From positions 1-10,523 of the forward strand of contig JAAYFR010000267.1 of assembly GCA_012728155.1 (NCBI GenBank): 10,523 nt of DNA. Direction: 5' to 3'. The translations under genes and the position numbers were made by a program. Below, in pieces: positions 1 to 6,581 of this stretch. Positions within the stretch are counted from its first letter, which is position 1. Every line of letters begins with the position of its first letter. This DNA is from Bacteroidales bacterium (GTDB lineage Bacteria; Bacteroidota; Bacteroidia; Bacteroidales; Dysgonomonadaceae). A model generated the notes under the pieces. That model saw only the letters and a program-made list of their open reading frames with translations, was not told the origin of the DNA and searched no databases.

Positions 1-1322
1 ATGGTTCTAGCACCCGGTCCCTGCCGTCCCTCGAAATTACGATTAGAGGTGGAGACCGCATATTTTCCTGCGGGGATCTTATCGTCGTTCATCGCCAAGC
101 AGGCAGAACACCCCGGTTGTCGGAGTTGGAAGCCAGCTTCCTCCAGGATCTTGTCAAGTCCTTCCGCCTCGATCTGTTTACGCACCTGCCAACTGCCGGG
201 TACCAACCATGCGGTTACGTTATCGGCTTTCTTCTTACCCTTTACATAATTGGTAAATACTCGAAAGTCCTCGATACGTCCGTTGGTACAGCTACCCAGG
301 AAGACATAATCGATCTGTTTTCCTTCTAATTTCTCTCCGGGAGCAAATCCCATATAATTCAACGATTTCTCAAAAGAGATTTTTCCGGCTTCATCAATCT
401 CATCCAAGCGGGGGATAGTGCCATCAATAGGCATTCCCATACCGGGATTGGTGCCATAAGTAATCATCGGACGGATCTTTGTCACATCGAAAGTAACCTC
501 CTTGTCGAAGGTGGCACCTTCATCGCTCTTCAGTGTTTGCCAGTAGGTCATCGCCTTTTCCCATTTCTCACCTTTGGGAGCGAACTCACGTCCCTTGATA
601 TAATTGAACGTAGTCTCATCGGGGGCAACCAGACCTCCCCGCGCACCCATCTCGATACTCAGGTTACAGAGCGTCATCCGCTCTTCCATGGTGAGATTAC
701 GTACCGCTTCGCCGGCATACTCCACAAAATAGCCGGTAGCACCTCCGGTGGTCAGTTGCGAGATCATATAGAGCGCCATATCCTTCGCGCTTACATCTTC
801 ACCCAAACACCCTTCAAAATTGATTCGCATGGTTTTGGGGCGTGTCTGCAAGATACACTGCGAAGCCAATACCATTTCTACTTCGCTGGTTCCAATACCG
901 AAGGCAATAGCGCCAAAGGCACCATGGGTAGAGGTATGGCTGTCGCCACAGACAATGGTCATACCCGGCTGCGTATAACCGTTTTCCGGTCCTATCACGT
1001 GCACAATCCCGTTCTTGGGGTTATTCAGTCCGTAATAGGTCAGCCCAAAATCGGATGCATTTTTCGCAAGTGTCTCCACCTGAAAACGGGAAATAGAATC
1101 ACGTATCGGTCTATCCTGCCACATGGTAGGAATATTGTGGTCGGCCGTCAGCGTAGTCTGCTGCGGACGGTAGACACTCAATCCACGTACCCGAAGTCCG
1201 GAAAATGCCTGTGGGCTGGTCACTTCGTGGCACAAATGTCGGTCGATGTATAACTGGGTGGGGCCCTCTTTCACTGTCGTCACCACATGTGCATCCCATA
1301 TCTTATCAAAAAGAGTCTTCAT
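1..1322 (-). CDS. leuC: 3-isopropylmalate dehydratase large subunit (LeuC), C-terminus cut by window edge
   Basis: LeuC, together with LeuD (not in the window), isomerises 2-isopropylmalate to 3-isopropylmalate in leucine biosynthesis, using a [4Fe-4S] cluster in the cytoplasm. The frame opens at ATG 1320-1322 (MKTLFDKIWDAHVV) and stays open for 440 codons to the left edge. Visible family motifs are CGDSHTSTHGAFGAIAFGIG, FLGSCTNGR and PGCSACLAMN. The cluster-binding cysteines are Cys345, Cys405 and Cys408, matching the aconitase-type pattern. The last visible residues belong to the conserved STSNRNFEGRQG block, so only about 25 residues should be missing compared with the usual length of roughly 465. 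The gene starts 27 bp after the leuA stop, so it is co-transcribed with leuA and should share its attenuator control. No frameshift is seen. The family has close relatives (aconitase, homoaconitase), but the neighbouring leuA settles the role. Confidence 0.97.
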   Translation of the reverse strand, partial: MKTLFDKIWDAHVVTTVKEGPTQLYIDRHLCHEVTSPQAFSGLRVRGLSVYRPQQTTLTADHNIPTMWQDRPIRDSISRFQVETLAKNASDFGLTYYGLNNPKNGIVHVIGPENGYTQPGMTIVCGDSHTSTHGAFGAIAFGIGTSEVEMVLASQCILQTRPKTMRINFEGCLGEDVSAKDMALYMISQLTTGGATGYFVEYAGEAVRNLTMEERMTLCNLSIEMGARGGLVAPDETTFNYIKGREFAPKGEKWEKAMTYWQTLKSDEGATFDKEVTFDVTKIRPMITYGTNPGMGMPIDGTIPRLDEIDEAGKISFEKSLNYMGFAPGEKLEGKQIDYVFLGSCTNGRIEDFRVFTNYVKGKKKADNVTAWLVPGSWQVRKQIEAEGLDKILEEAGFQLRQPGCSACLAMNDDKIPAGKYAVSTSNRNFEGRQGPGART

Positions 1323-1329
1323 ATATAGT

Positions 1330-1353
1330 TGATTTACTGATTTATTGATTTAT
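1330..1353. repeat. 8-bp tandem repeat, three copies, between leuA and leuC
   Basis: On the + strand the units are TGATTTAC, TGATTTAT and TGATTTAT, end to end. The repeat covers most of the 27-bp leuA-leuC spacer and its last unit overlaps the leuA stop codon (1350-1352). It lies 8 bp upstream of the leuC ATG, so on the mRNA it forms an A/U-rich, unstructured stretch just ahead of the start codon. No Shine-Dalgarno sequence is present here, as is usual for Bacteroidota. It may be a replication-slippage product tolerated because it keeps the start site open. Confidence 0.8.
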
Positions 1354-2837
1354 TCCACAAACTTATTCACCGCATCGATAAATGCTTCCACAGAAGCCCC
1401 CACAATATCGGTATTGGCAGAAAAACCATAATATACAATATTGTTGTGCTCCACCTGCATATGCACCTTACCTATATCATCACTGCCATGATCGATGGCC
1501 TGGATAAGGAATTCCTTGATCTTCATCTTCCTTTTAATGATATTCTTCACGGCACGGATGGCGGCATCGACCGGACCATTACCGCTCGCTGTAGCTTCGA
1601 AACGTTCACCGGCAATATTCAGGACAATGCTGGCCATATCTTGCACACCAATACCGCACAGCACCTGCAGATATTCCACTTTAATCCTGTTGAGGCGTCC
1701 ATCTTTACCTACCAGCATCAGGATATCATCATCGTTGATACTTTTCTTCTTATCGGCCATCTCCAGGAATTTCTGATACACATCATCCAATTCCTCGCTT
1801 TCGAGTTTCACTCCGAGGATAGAGAGTCGGTTTTTCAGCGCTGCACGTCCACTACGGGCTGTCAGTACGATAGCGTTATCATCGATACCCACATCTTTGG
1901 GATTGATGATTTCATAAGTTTCCACATTCTTGAGTACTCCATCCTGATGGATTCCCGAAGAGTGAGCGAATGCGTTTCTTCCCACGATTGCCTTGTTAGG
2001 CTGTACGGGCATATTCATCAGGCTCGATACCATCCGGCTGGCCGAATAGATATGTTGCGTATTGATATTGGTATCGAATCCGCGGTCTTTATGGCTCTTC
2101 AGTGCCATCACCACCTCTTCGAGCGAAGTGTTTCCAGCCCGTTCACCGATACCGTTGATGGTCACTTCCACCTGGCGGGCTCCGTTGATCACTCCCGACA
2201 GGGTATTGGCAGTAGCCATTCCCAGATCCTGATGACAGTGGGTGGAGAGGATTGCATCTTTCAGATCTACATTATCGACGAGATACTTTATTTTTGCGCC
2301 ATATTCGTCGGGAAAGCAATAACCGGTCGTATCGGGTATATTCACTACGGTCGCTCCCGCATTGACTACTGCCTGTACCACACGGGCCAGGTATTCGTTG
2401 TCGGTACGTCCCGCATCTTCGGCATAAAATTCCACATCATCCACAAAACGACGGGCATATTTAACCGCTTTTATAGCCCATTCGATGATCTCTTCACGAT
2501 TGGAGTTGAATTTGTATTTAATATGCGTATCGGATGTTCCGATACCGGTATGGATCCGTTTTCGTTTGGCATATTTGAGTGCTTCAGCAGCCACTTCGAT
2601 ATCTTTTTCCACCGCACGGGTTAACGCGCAGATAGTCGGCCAAGTAACCGCCTTGGAAATTTCCACCACCGAATTGAAGTCACCCGGGCTCGACACGGGG
2701 AAACCGGCTTCTATCACATCCACTCCCAACAATTCAAGCGTTTGTGCCACCTGGATCTTCTCGATGGTGTTCAACTGACAGCCGGGAACCTGTTCGCCAT
2801 CTCTCAAGGTTGTATCAAATACATAAATACGTTCCAT
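1350..2837 (-). CDS. leuA: 2-isopropylmalate synthase (LeuA)
   Basis: LeuA condenses acetyl-CoA with 2-oxoisovalerate to 2-isopropylmalate, the committed step of leucine biosynthesis. The 495-residue length is normal for bacterial LeuA. The N-terminal TIM barrel begins with the catalytic motif FDTTLRDGEQ (residues 7-16). Metal ligands are Asp8, His200 and His202 in STHCHQDLG, and Asn236 in the RAGN motif. GIHQDGVLK lies at residues 295-303. The C-terminal part (about 375-495) is the LeuA regulatory domain, with SGNGPVDA (418-425) and SANTDIVGASVEAF (473-486), where leucine feedback normally acts. Close alternatives are citramalate synthase and homocitrate synthase. The adjacent leuC and the leader peptide support LeuA. 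It is the first structural gene of the operon and is preceded by an attenuator and a leader ORF. Its start ATG is 2835-2837; there is no strong Shine-Dalgarno sequence. Confidence 0.97.
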   Translation of the reverse strand: MERIYVFDTTLRDGEQVPGCQLNTIEKIQVAQTLELLGVDVIEAGFPVSSPGDFNSVVEISKAVTWPTICALTRAVEKDIEVAAEALKYAKRKRIHTGIGTSDTHIKYKFNSNREEIIEWAIKAVKYARRFVDDVEFYAEDAGRTDNEYLARVVQAVVNAGATVVNIPDTTGYCFPDEYGAKIKYLVDNVDLKDAILSTHCHQDLGMATANTLSGVINGARQVEVTINGIGERAGNTSLEEVVMALKSHKDRGFDTNINTQHIYSASRMVSSLMNMPVQPNKAIVGRNAFAHSSGIHQDGVLKNVETYEIINPKDVGIDDNAIVLTARSGRAALKNRLSILGVKLESEELDDVYQKFLEMADKKKSINDDDILMLVGKDGRLNRIKVEYLQVLCGIGVQDMASIVLNIAGERFEATASGNGPVDAAIRAVKNIIKRKMKIKEFLIQAIDHGSDDIGKVHMQVEHNNIVYYGFSANTDIVGASVEAFIDAVNKFVE

Positions 2838-2863
2838 TATCCTTCACTATTTTGTTAGCTTTT

Positions 2864-2904
2864 ATAAAAGAATAACCTTTCCCACCAGGTGAGAAAGGTT
2901 ATTC
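2864..2904 (-). terminator. Attenuator terminator hairpin ahead of leuA
   Basis: A perfect 12-bp inverted repeat (arms 2893-2904 and 2870-2881; GAATAACCTTTC / GAAAGGTTATTC) extends inward by a G-U pair and three Watson-Crick pairs. The total is about 16 bp, closed by a 3-nt loop (2886-2888). On the minus-strand RNA it is followed by UUUUAU (2864-2869), a short but usable U-tract. It sits 32 bp before the leuA start and downstream of the Val/Ile/Leu-rich leader ORF, so it is read as the attenuator's terminator and not as an end-of-gene terminator. The A-rich stretch on its other side (T-rich on the + strand) means the opposite orientation could also terminate. Confidence 0.85.
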
Positions 2905-2949
2905 CTATTTTTTTACTTGTTGTAAATCACAGATATGCCACTCTCACCC
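2887..2949 (-). promoter_or_regulatory. Antiterminator pairing (2938-2949 with 2887-2898)
   Basis: The leader RNA segment GGGUGAGAGUGG (2949 down to 2938) is complementary to CCUUUCUCACCU (2898 down to 2887) at 11 of 12 positions. Two of these pairs are G-U and there is one U-U mismatch. The second segment contains half of the terminator's 5' arm and part of its loop, so this pairing and the terminator hairpin exclude each other. The first segment contains the leader ORF stop codon UGA (2944-2946). A ribosome that reaches the stop would cover it and let the terminator form. A ribosome stalled on the Val/Ile/Leu codons further upstream would leave it free and favour read-through. The complementarity is seen directly; the switching mechanism is inferred from known amino-acid attenuators. 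Confidence 0.75.
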
Positions 2950-3006
2950 TCCGAATTTTTCCAGAAGTAGAATAGAAATGACTAGAATAATGACCTGATG
3001 ATACAT
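2944..3006 (-). CDS. leuL: Branched-chain amino-acid leader peptide of the leu operon (attenuator control ORF)
   Basis: This is a 20-codon ORF starting at ATG 3004-3006 and ending at TGA 2944-2946. Residues 5-15 read VIILVISILLL: two Val, four Ile and four Leu codons among eleven consecutive codons, with a single Ser. Such a run just upstream of a terminator hairpin and leuA is the signature of a regulatory leader peptide. Translation rate over these codons reports the supply of charged tRNA-Val, tRNA-Ile and tRNA-Leu. The peptide itself probably has no further function, although a hydrophobic stretch of this kind could also be misread as a small membrane protein. The start lies about 28 nt after the predicted transcription start. 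No sequence search was possible; the call rests on composition, position and the RNA pairing around the stop codon. Confidence 0.85.
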   Translation of the reverse strand: MYHQVIILVISILLLEKFGG

Positions 3007-3040
3007 ACGACAAAGTAATTTTTTTCCTATTTAATGGCTG

Positions 3041-3071
3041 CAAAGTAAATGCAAAAATTCATACAAACAAA
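3041..3071 (-). promoter_or_regulatory. Probable promoter of the leu operon (Bacteroidota type)
   Basis: On the minus strand a TTTG (3068-3071) is followed after 20 nt by TACTTTG (3041-3047), then CA. This resembles the Bacteroidota primary sigma-factor promoter (-33 TTTG, -7 TAnnTTTG), with one base fewer in the -7 element. Transcription would begin near 3034, giving about 28 nt before the leader ORF and close to 200 nt of leader before leuA. TACTTTG also occurs at 3011-3017 and 3068-3074. The 3011-3017 copy is too close to the leader ATG to serve as its promoter. Confidence 0.5.
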
Positions 3072-3098
3072 GTATTTTCACAATTTTCTTCAAAAAAA

Positions 3099-3139
3099 TT
3101 TCGATTTGATTATTATTTCCACTTATAATTTTCGATTTG
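3099..3139. repeat. Direct repeat TTTCGATTTG, two copies 31 bp apart, upstream of the leu promoter
   Basis: The + strand has TTTCGATTTG at 3099-3108 and again at 3130-3139. The 31-bp spacing is close to three DNA helical turns, which would put both copies on the same face of the DNA. They lie just upstream of the predicted leu promoter and downstream of the nqrF stop codon. This could be a pair of regulator binding sites or a chance repeat in AT-rich DNA. I see no convincing terminator for the nqr operon in 3072-3179, so read-through into the leu leader is possible. Confidence 0.35.
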
Positions 3140-3179
3140 CAACTTAATGACCATTCAAATAAGAGATAAAATCAGCGTA

Positions 3180-4454
3180 TTACCCGAAATCGTCGAACAT
3201 GATCATCTCCGGTGAAACTCCCAGATCGTCAAGCATCCGTTTCACGGCAGCGGCCATCGGACCGGGGCCGCACATGTAGTATTCGATATCTTCAGGTTCC
3301 TCATGCTCTTTCAGGTAGGTGTCGTAAATAACCTGGTGCACGAACCCCGGGGTGTACTTCACGCCGGCCGCGTCGGCTGCCGGATCGGGTCTGTCGAGTG
3401 CCAGATGGAATGAGAAGTTGGGGAATTCCCTTTCCAGTTCGTAGAAATCTTCGAGATAGAATGCTTCCACCAATGCCCTCGCACCATAATAATATGACAT
3501 CTTGCGGTCAGTAATCTTCAATGTCTTGGTCAAGTGCATGATCTGCGAACGCAGTGGAGCCATACCGGCACCGCCACCCACCCAGAGCATCTCGCGTTTA
3601 CTGTCGAGGATCGGATGGAAATCGCCATAGGGTCCCGACATCATCACCTTGTCACCCGGTTTCAAGTTAAAGATGTAAGAGGATACAATACCCGGATTGA
3701 CATTCATCCATGTACCTTTATTGCGGTCGAACGGTGGAGTTGCCACACGCACATTCAGGGTAATGATATTTCCTTCTGCCGGATAGTTGGCCATGGAGTA
3801 TGCACGTATCGTATCTTCTTCGTTGGTCACCGTGAGGTCCCACATTTTGAATTTATCCCACTCCGCCTTATATTGTTCATCGATAATAAAATCGGAATAT
3901 TTGATCTGGTTGAATTTCGGTACCCTGATCTGGCTATATGAACCGGGTTTGAAATCGAGTTTTTCTCCTTCGGGCAGTTTCACCACAAACTCCTTGATAA
4001 AGGAAGCCACATTGTTATTGGAGATTACTTCGCATTCCCACTCCTTGATACCAAACACCTCGTCCGGGATAATAATAGACATATCTTCCTTCACCTTCAC
4101 CTGGCAACTCAGACGCCAATTACTCAACTGTTCCTTACGGCTGAAATGGCCTTTTTCGGTGGGTAAGATCTCTCCTCCTCCTTCTACCACGCGGCAACGG
4201 CATTGGGCACAAGTACCCCCACCCCCGCAGGCGGAAGAGAGGAATATATTTTGTGATTGCAACGTATTCAAGAGTGTTCCACCCATTGGTACGTCCAACT
4301 CTTTCTCTTTATTCACAGTAATCTTCACATTGCCTGACGGCATCAACTTCGCTTTGGCTATCAGGATGATCACCACAAGTACCAAAATGACCAGCAGGAA
4401 TACTATGACACTCGCCCATATTGTCAAACTACCTGCGCTCAATAATACACTCAT
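3180..4454 (-). CDS. nqrF: Na+-translocating NADH:quinone oxidoreductase subunit F
   Basis: NqrF is the NADH-oxidising entry subunit of the Na+-NQR complex in the cytoplasmic membrane. It takes hydride from NADH onto FAD and passes electrons to a [2Fe-2S] centre. The 424-residue protein has an N-terminal membrane helix (about 9-33). A plant-type ferredoxin domain follows, with Cys76, Cys82 and Cys85 (ACGGGGTCAQC) and Cys117. The FAD-binding motif RAYSMANY is at 217-224. The NAD-binding region has GGGAGMAP (293-300) and CGPGPM (395-400). It ends in the typical FDDFG. The start ATG at 4452-4454 lies 35 bp after nqrE. It is the last nqr gene; the next gene downstream is leuA, which has its own promoter and leader. 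The family resemblance to phenol hydroxylase-type reductases is resolved by the membrane anchor and the operon. Confidence 0.98.
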   Translation of the reverse strand: MSVLLSAGSLTIWASVIVFLLVILVLVVIILIAKAKLMPSGNVKITVNKEKELDVPMGGTLLNTLQSQNIFLSSACGGGGTCAQCRCRVVEGGGEILPTEKGHFSRKEQLSNWRLSCQVKVKEDMSIIIPDEVFGIKEWECEVISNNNVASFIKEFVVKLPEGEKLDFKPGSYSQIRVPKFNQIKYSDFIIDEQYKAEWDKFKMWDLTVTNEEDTIRAYSMANYPAEGNIITLNVRVATPPFDRNKGTWMNVNPGIVSSYIFNLKPGDKVMMSGPYGDFHPILDSKREMLWVGGGAGMAPLRSQIMHLTKTLKITDRKMSYYYGARALVEAFYLEDFYELEREFPNFSFHLALDRPDPAADAAGVKYTPGFVHQVIYDTYLKEHEEPEDIEYYMCGPGPMAAAVKRMLDDLGVSPEMIMFDDFG

Positions 4455-4489
4455 ATTATATTCAATAATTTATTGTTGTCTGTTGTCGA

Positions 4490-5104
4490 TTAAATGTCAA
4501 TCCCTGAAAAACTCATAAAACCAATAGCCATCAACGCTGTGATGATAAAGGTAATGCCTAATCCTTTCAATGGTTTGGGCACATTGGAGTATTCCAGTTT
4601 CTCCCTGATGGCCGCCATCCCTACGATAGCCAGCATCCAGCCGATTCCCGATCCGAAAGCATAAGATGTAGCCATCCCCACGTTGGCGAAATCACGCTGT
4701 TGCATAAAGAGTGACCCCCCAAGGATTGCGCAATTTACTGCAATCAGAGGAAGGAAGATACCCAATGAGTTATAAAGAGAGGGACTAAAACGTTCGATCA
4801 CCATCTCCACCAATTGCGTAATCGATGCAATGATGGCAATAAAGATGAGCAGGCTGAAAACACTCAGGTCGACGTTGGCATACTCTTCTCCCAACCATTG
4901 CAAGGCGCCTGCCTTAAGTACATAATTTTCCAGCAGATAATTGACCGGCAAAGTAAGTACCAATACAAAGGTGACTGCAATTCCCAATCCCAGTGCTGTT
5001 TTCACGTTTTTCGACACCGCCAGGAACGAACACATCCCTAAGAAGTAGGCGAAAATCATGTTGTCGACAAATATCGATCGTACAATCAAACTAATTGCAT
5101 CCAT
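4490..5104 (-). CDS. nqrE: Na+-translocating NADH:quinone oxidoreductase subunit E
   Basis: NqrE is an integral membrane subunit that pairs with NqrD in an inverted arrangement. In the known Vibrio complex the two together hold an intramembrane iron-sulfur centre. The 204-residue protein is almost wholly hydrophobic, with about six membrane helices. The conserved cysteines are Cys25 (GMCSFLAVS) and Cys125 (AVNCAILGG), at the positions expected for cluster ligands. The N-terminus MDAISLIVRSIFVDNMIFAYFLG is typical for NqrE and separates it from the related RnfA. The start ATG is 5102-5104. It is separated from nqrD by an unusual 90-bp repeat-rich spacer, whereas the other nqr spacers are 14-44 bp. 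Confidence 0.97.
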   Translation of the reverse strand: MDAISLIVRSIFVDNMIFAYFLGMCSFLAVSKNVKTALGLGIAVTFVLVLTLPVNYLLENYVLKAGALQWLGEEYANVDLSVFSLLIFIAIIASITQLVEMVIERFSPSLYNSLGIFLPLIAVNCAILGGSLFMQQRDFANVGMATSYAFGSGIGWMLAIVGMAAIREKLEYSNVPKPLKGLGITFIITALMAIGFMSFSGIDI

Positions 5105-5116
5105 ATTTTTTTAAAT

Positions 5117-5192
5117 GAAAAGTGAAAAATGAAAAATTATTAGCATATTAGCCACATTGGCACTACTCGTCCCGACTTGTCGGGATTGGCAC
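5117..5192. repeat. Repeat-packed spacer between nqrD and nqrE
   Basis: Almost the whole 90-bp spacer consists of short repeats, here read on the + strand. There are three 7-bp units at 5117-5137 (GAAAAGT, GAAAAAT, GAAAAAT). Next come three 8-9-bp units at 5139-5163 (ATTAGCAT, ATTAGCCAC, ATTGGCAC). Then comes a perfect hairpin at 5170-5185, and finally a fourth copy of ATTGGCAC at 5185-5192. None of it is coding. It looks like a small intergenic repeat element or slippage-derived DNA that has inserted or grown inside the operon without breaking a gene. Confidence 0.75.
5170..5185. other. Perfect hairpin inside the nqrD-nqrE spacer
   Basis: TCCCGA and TCGGGA flank a 4-nt loop (CTTG on the + strand, CAAG in the mRNA), giving a 6-bp GC-rich stem. 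No U-tract follows on the mRNA strand, so it is unlikely to be a full terminator. It could act as an mRNA processing or stability element that sets the ratio of nqrABCD to nqrEF transcripts; this is inference only. Confidence 0.55.
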
Positions 5193-5194
5193 AT

Positions 5195-5827
5195 TTAATT
5201 CGTTTCCTCCTGCAGCTCCCTGTTTTTTGACCTATGTATCCATATGATACAAGCCACCAACAATATCGCCATGGGAGCAAGCATCATCAAGCCGTTATTC
5301 TCATAGCCGGCATCATAAAGCGCCTGTGGTACTACCTGGTAGCCCAACAACGTTCCGGAACCTAACAGTTCGCGGAAGAATCCCACTACAACCAATATCC
5401 AGCCATAGCCCAACCCATTGCCTATACCGTCGAGGAAAGAGGGCCAGGGACCGTTACCCAGTGCGAACGCTTCGAGGCGTCCCATCAGGATACAGTTTGT
5501 CACGATTAGTCCGACGAATACCGAGAGTTGCTTATTCACATCGTAGGCAAATGCTTTCAGGACTTCACTTACAATGGTCACCAGAGCTGCCACCACCACC
5601 AATTGTACAATAATACGGATACGATTGGGAATAGTCTTACGCAATAAAGAGATAATCACATTGCCAAAGGCAGTCACCATGGTCACAGCAATCGCCATCA
5701 CTATGGAGGGTTCGAGTTTGGATGTGACCGCCAATGCGGAACAGATACCCAACACCTGTACAATAACAGGATTATTTTTATTCAGCGGCCCCAATAAAAC
5801 CGCTTTTGTCTTACTTGATAATGCCAT
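5195..5827 (-). CDS. nqrD: Na+-translocating NADH:quinone oxidoreductase subunit D
   Basis: NqrD is an integral membrane subunit of the Na+ pump and partner of NqrE. The 210-residue protein has about six hydrophobic helices. It carries Cys29 (LGICSALAVT) and Cys112 (VTNCILMGR), the pair that in Vibrio Na+-NQR contributes to the membrane iron-sulfur centre. The start MALSSKTKAVLLGPLNKNNP is typical of NqrD and distinguishes it from RnfE. The ATG is at 5825-5827, 26 bp after the nqrC stop codon. The polar C-terminal tail (HRSKNRELQEETN) probably faces the cytoplasm. Confidence 0.97.
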   Translation of the reverse strand: MALSSKTKAVLLGPLNKNNPVIVQVLGICSALAVTSKLEPSIVMAIAVTMVTAFGNVIISLLRKTIPNRIRIIVQLVVVAALVTIVSEVLKAFAYDVNKQLSVFVGLIVTNCILMGRLEAFALGNGPWPSFLDGIGNGLGYGWILVVVGFFRELLGSGTLLGYQVVPQALYDAGYENNGLMMLAPMAILLVACIIWIHRSKNRELQEETN

Positions 5828-5853
5828 TTTCTTTCACTTTTATATCATCACTG

Positions 5854-6567
5854 TCATTTATTGGCAGTGCGTAAGTTCATTAAAAAATTCCGGTATTCAC
5901 CCACACCATTCAGCAACATGTTGTCCACTCCTTTACTGGTGATGGTCCCCCCCGAGATACCATCCACATAATCTCTACGGTTATTGGTCTGACCGGGTTT
6001 TACCACTGCTACCGAGGTGAATTCATTCTCTCTGAAGAGATTCTTTCCTTTGAATTGATTGCGAAATGGCGCGGTTTCGATTTCAGCTCCTAACCCGGGT
6101 GTCTCTCCCGCATGACCAAATTCCGCACCATAAATGGCACTTCCGTCAGATTCAATGGCCAGATATCCCCAAATGGGACCCCAAAGGCCGGCACCGCTCA
6201 TAGGAATAACATATTTGGTAGAACCGTCGATCTGTGCCTCATACACCGGTAATCCTTTGGCCTCCACATCGCCCAGTTCAGTTGAGAAGGCAGGATCGTC
6301 AGGTGTAATCCCTTCGGTACCTTCCACCTTTTCACCTGCGTTGTTGATAAGATAGGCATTCTTTACCAACTCGCCATATTTTGTTTGTGCATCGGCTGCA
6401 GTCACGTCCAGGTTAAGAGAACGCAATATCTGCTGCATCTTGTCGGTATTCTCATTGGCGATCTGCCGGTCGCTTAGTACCTGGTGCGTAAAGGCCAAGC
6501 CAAGCGCCACTATAATCACCATGACCGATGCATATATAATCGTATATCCACTATTTTCCCTGTTCAT
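5854..6567 (-). CDS. nqrC: Na+-translocating NADH:quinone oxidoreductase subunit C
   Basis: NqrC carries a covalently bound FMN and relays electrons within the complex. The 237-residue protein has one N-terminal membrane helix (about 8-28) and an extracytoplasmic FMN-binding domain. The flavinylation site is in DGISGGTITSKGVD, with Thr208 as the expected phosphoester-linked residue. It has Gly207 where the family consensus usually shows Ala. GLWGPIWGYLA (127-137) and the GETPGLGAEI block (154-163) are also characteristic. The ATG at 6565-6567 lies 14 bp after the nqrB stop codon. Attachment of FMN requires ApbE, which is not encoded in this window. Confidence 0.97.
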   Translation of the reverse strand: MNRENSGYTIIYASVMVIIVALGLAFTHQVLSDRQIANENTDKMQQILRSLNLDVTAADAQTKYGELVKNAYLINNAGEKVEGTEGITPDDPAFSTELGDVEAKGLPVYEAQIDGSTKYVIPMSGAGLWGPIWGYLAIESDGSAIYGAEFGHAGETPGLGAEIETAPFRNQFKGKNLFRENEFTSVAVVKPGQTNNRRDYVDGISGGTITSKGVDNMLLNGVGEYRNFLMNLRTANK

Positions 6568-6581
6568 ATCTCTTTTTATTG

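Noticed and set aside
1446..2624. A 392-codon open frame on the + strand, antisense to leuA
   Set aside because: It lies wholly within leuA, whose catalytic motifs are intact on the other strand. The translation shows no recognisable domain, and long antisense frames arise from codon bias.
2870..2915. The leuA hairpin read as a + strand terminator with a T7 tract
   Set aside because: Its + strand T-run is stronger than the minus-strand one, but there is no + strand gene to terminate. The leader ORF and antiterminator pairing explain it better as the leu attenuator.
3072..3179. Possible terminator of the nqr operon after nqrF
   Set aside because: There is a T7 run on the minus strand (3092-3098), but no convincing GC-bearing hairpin precedes it.
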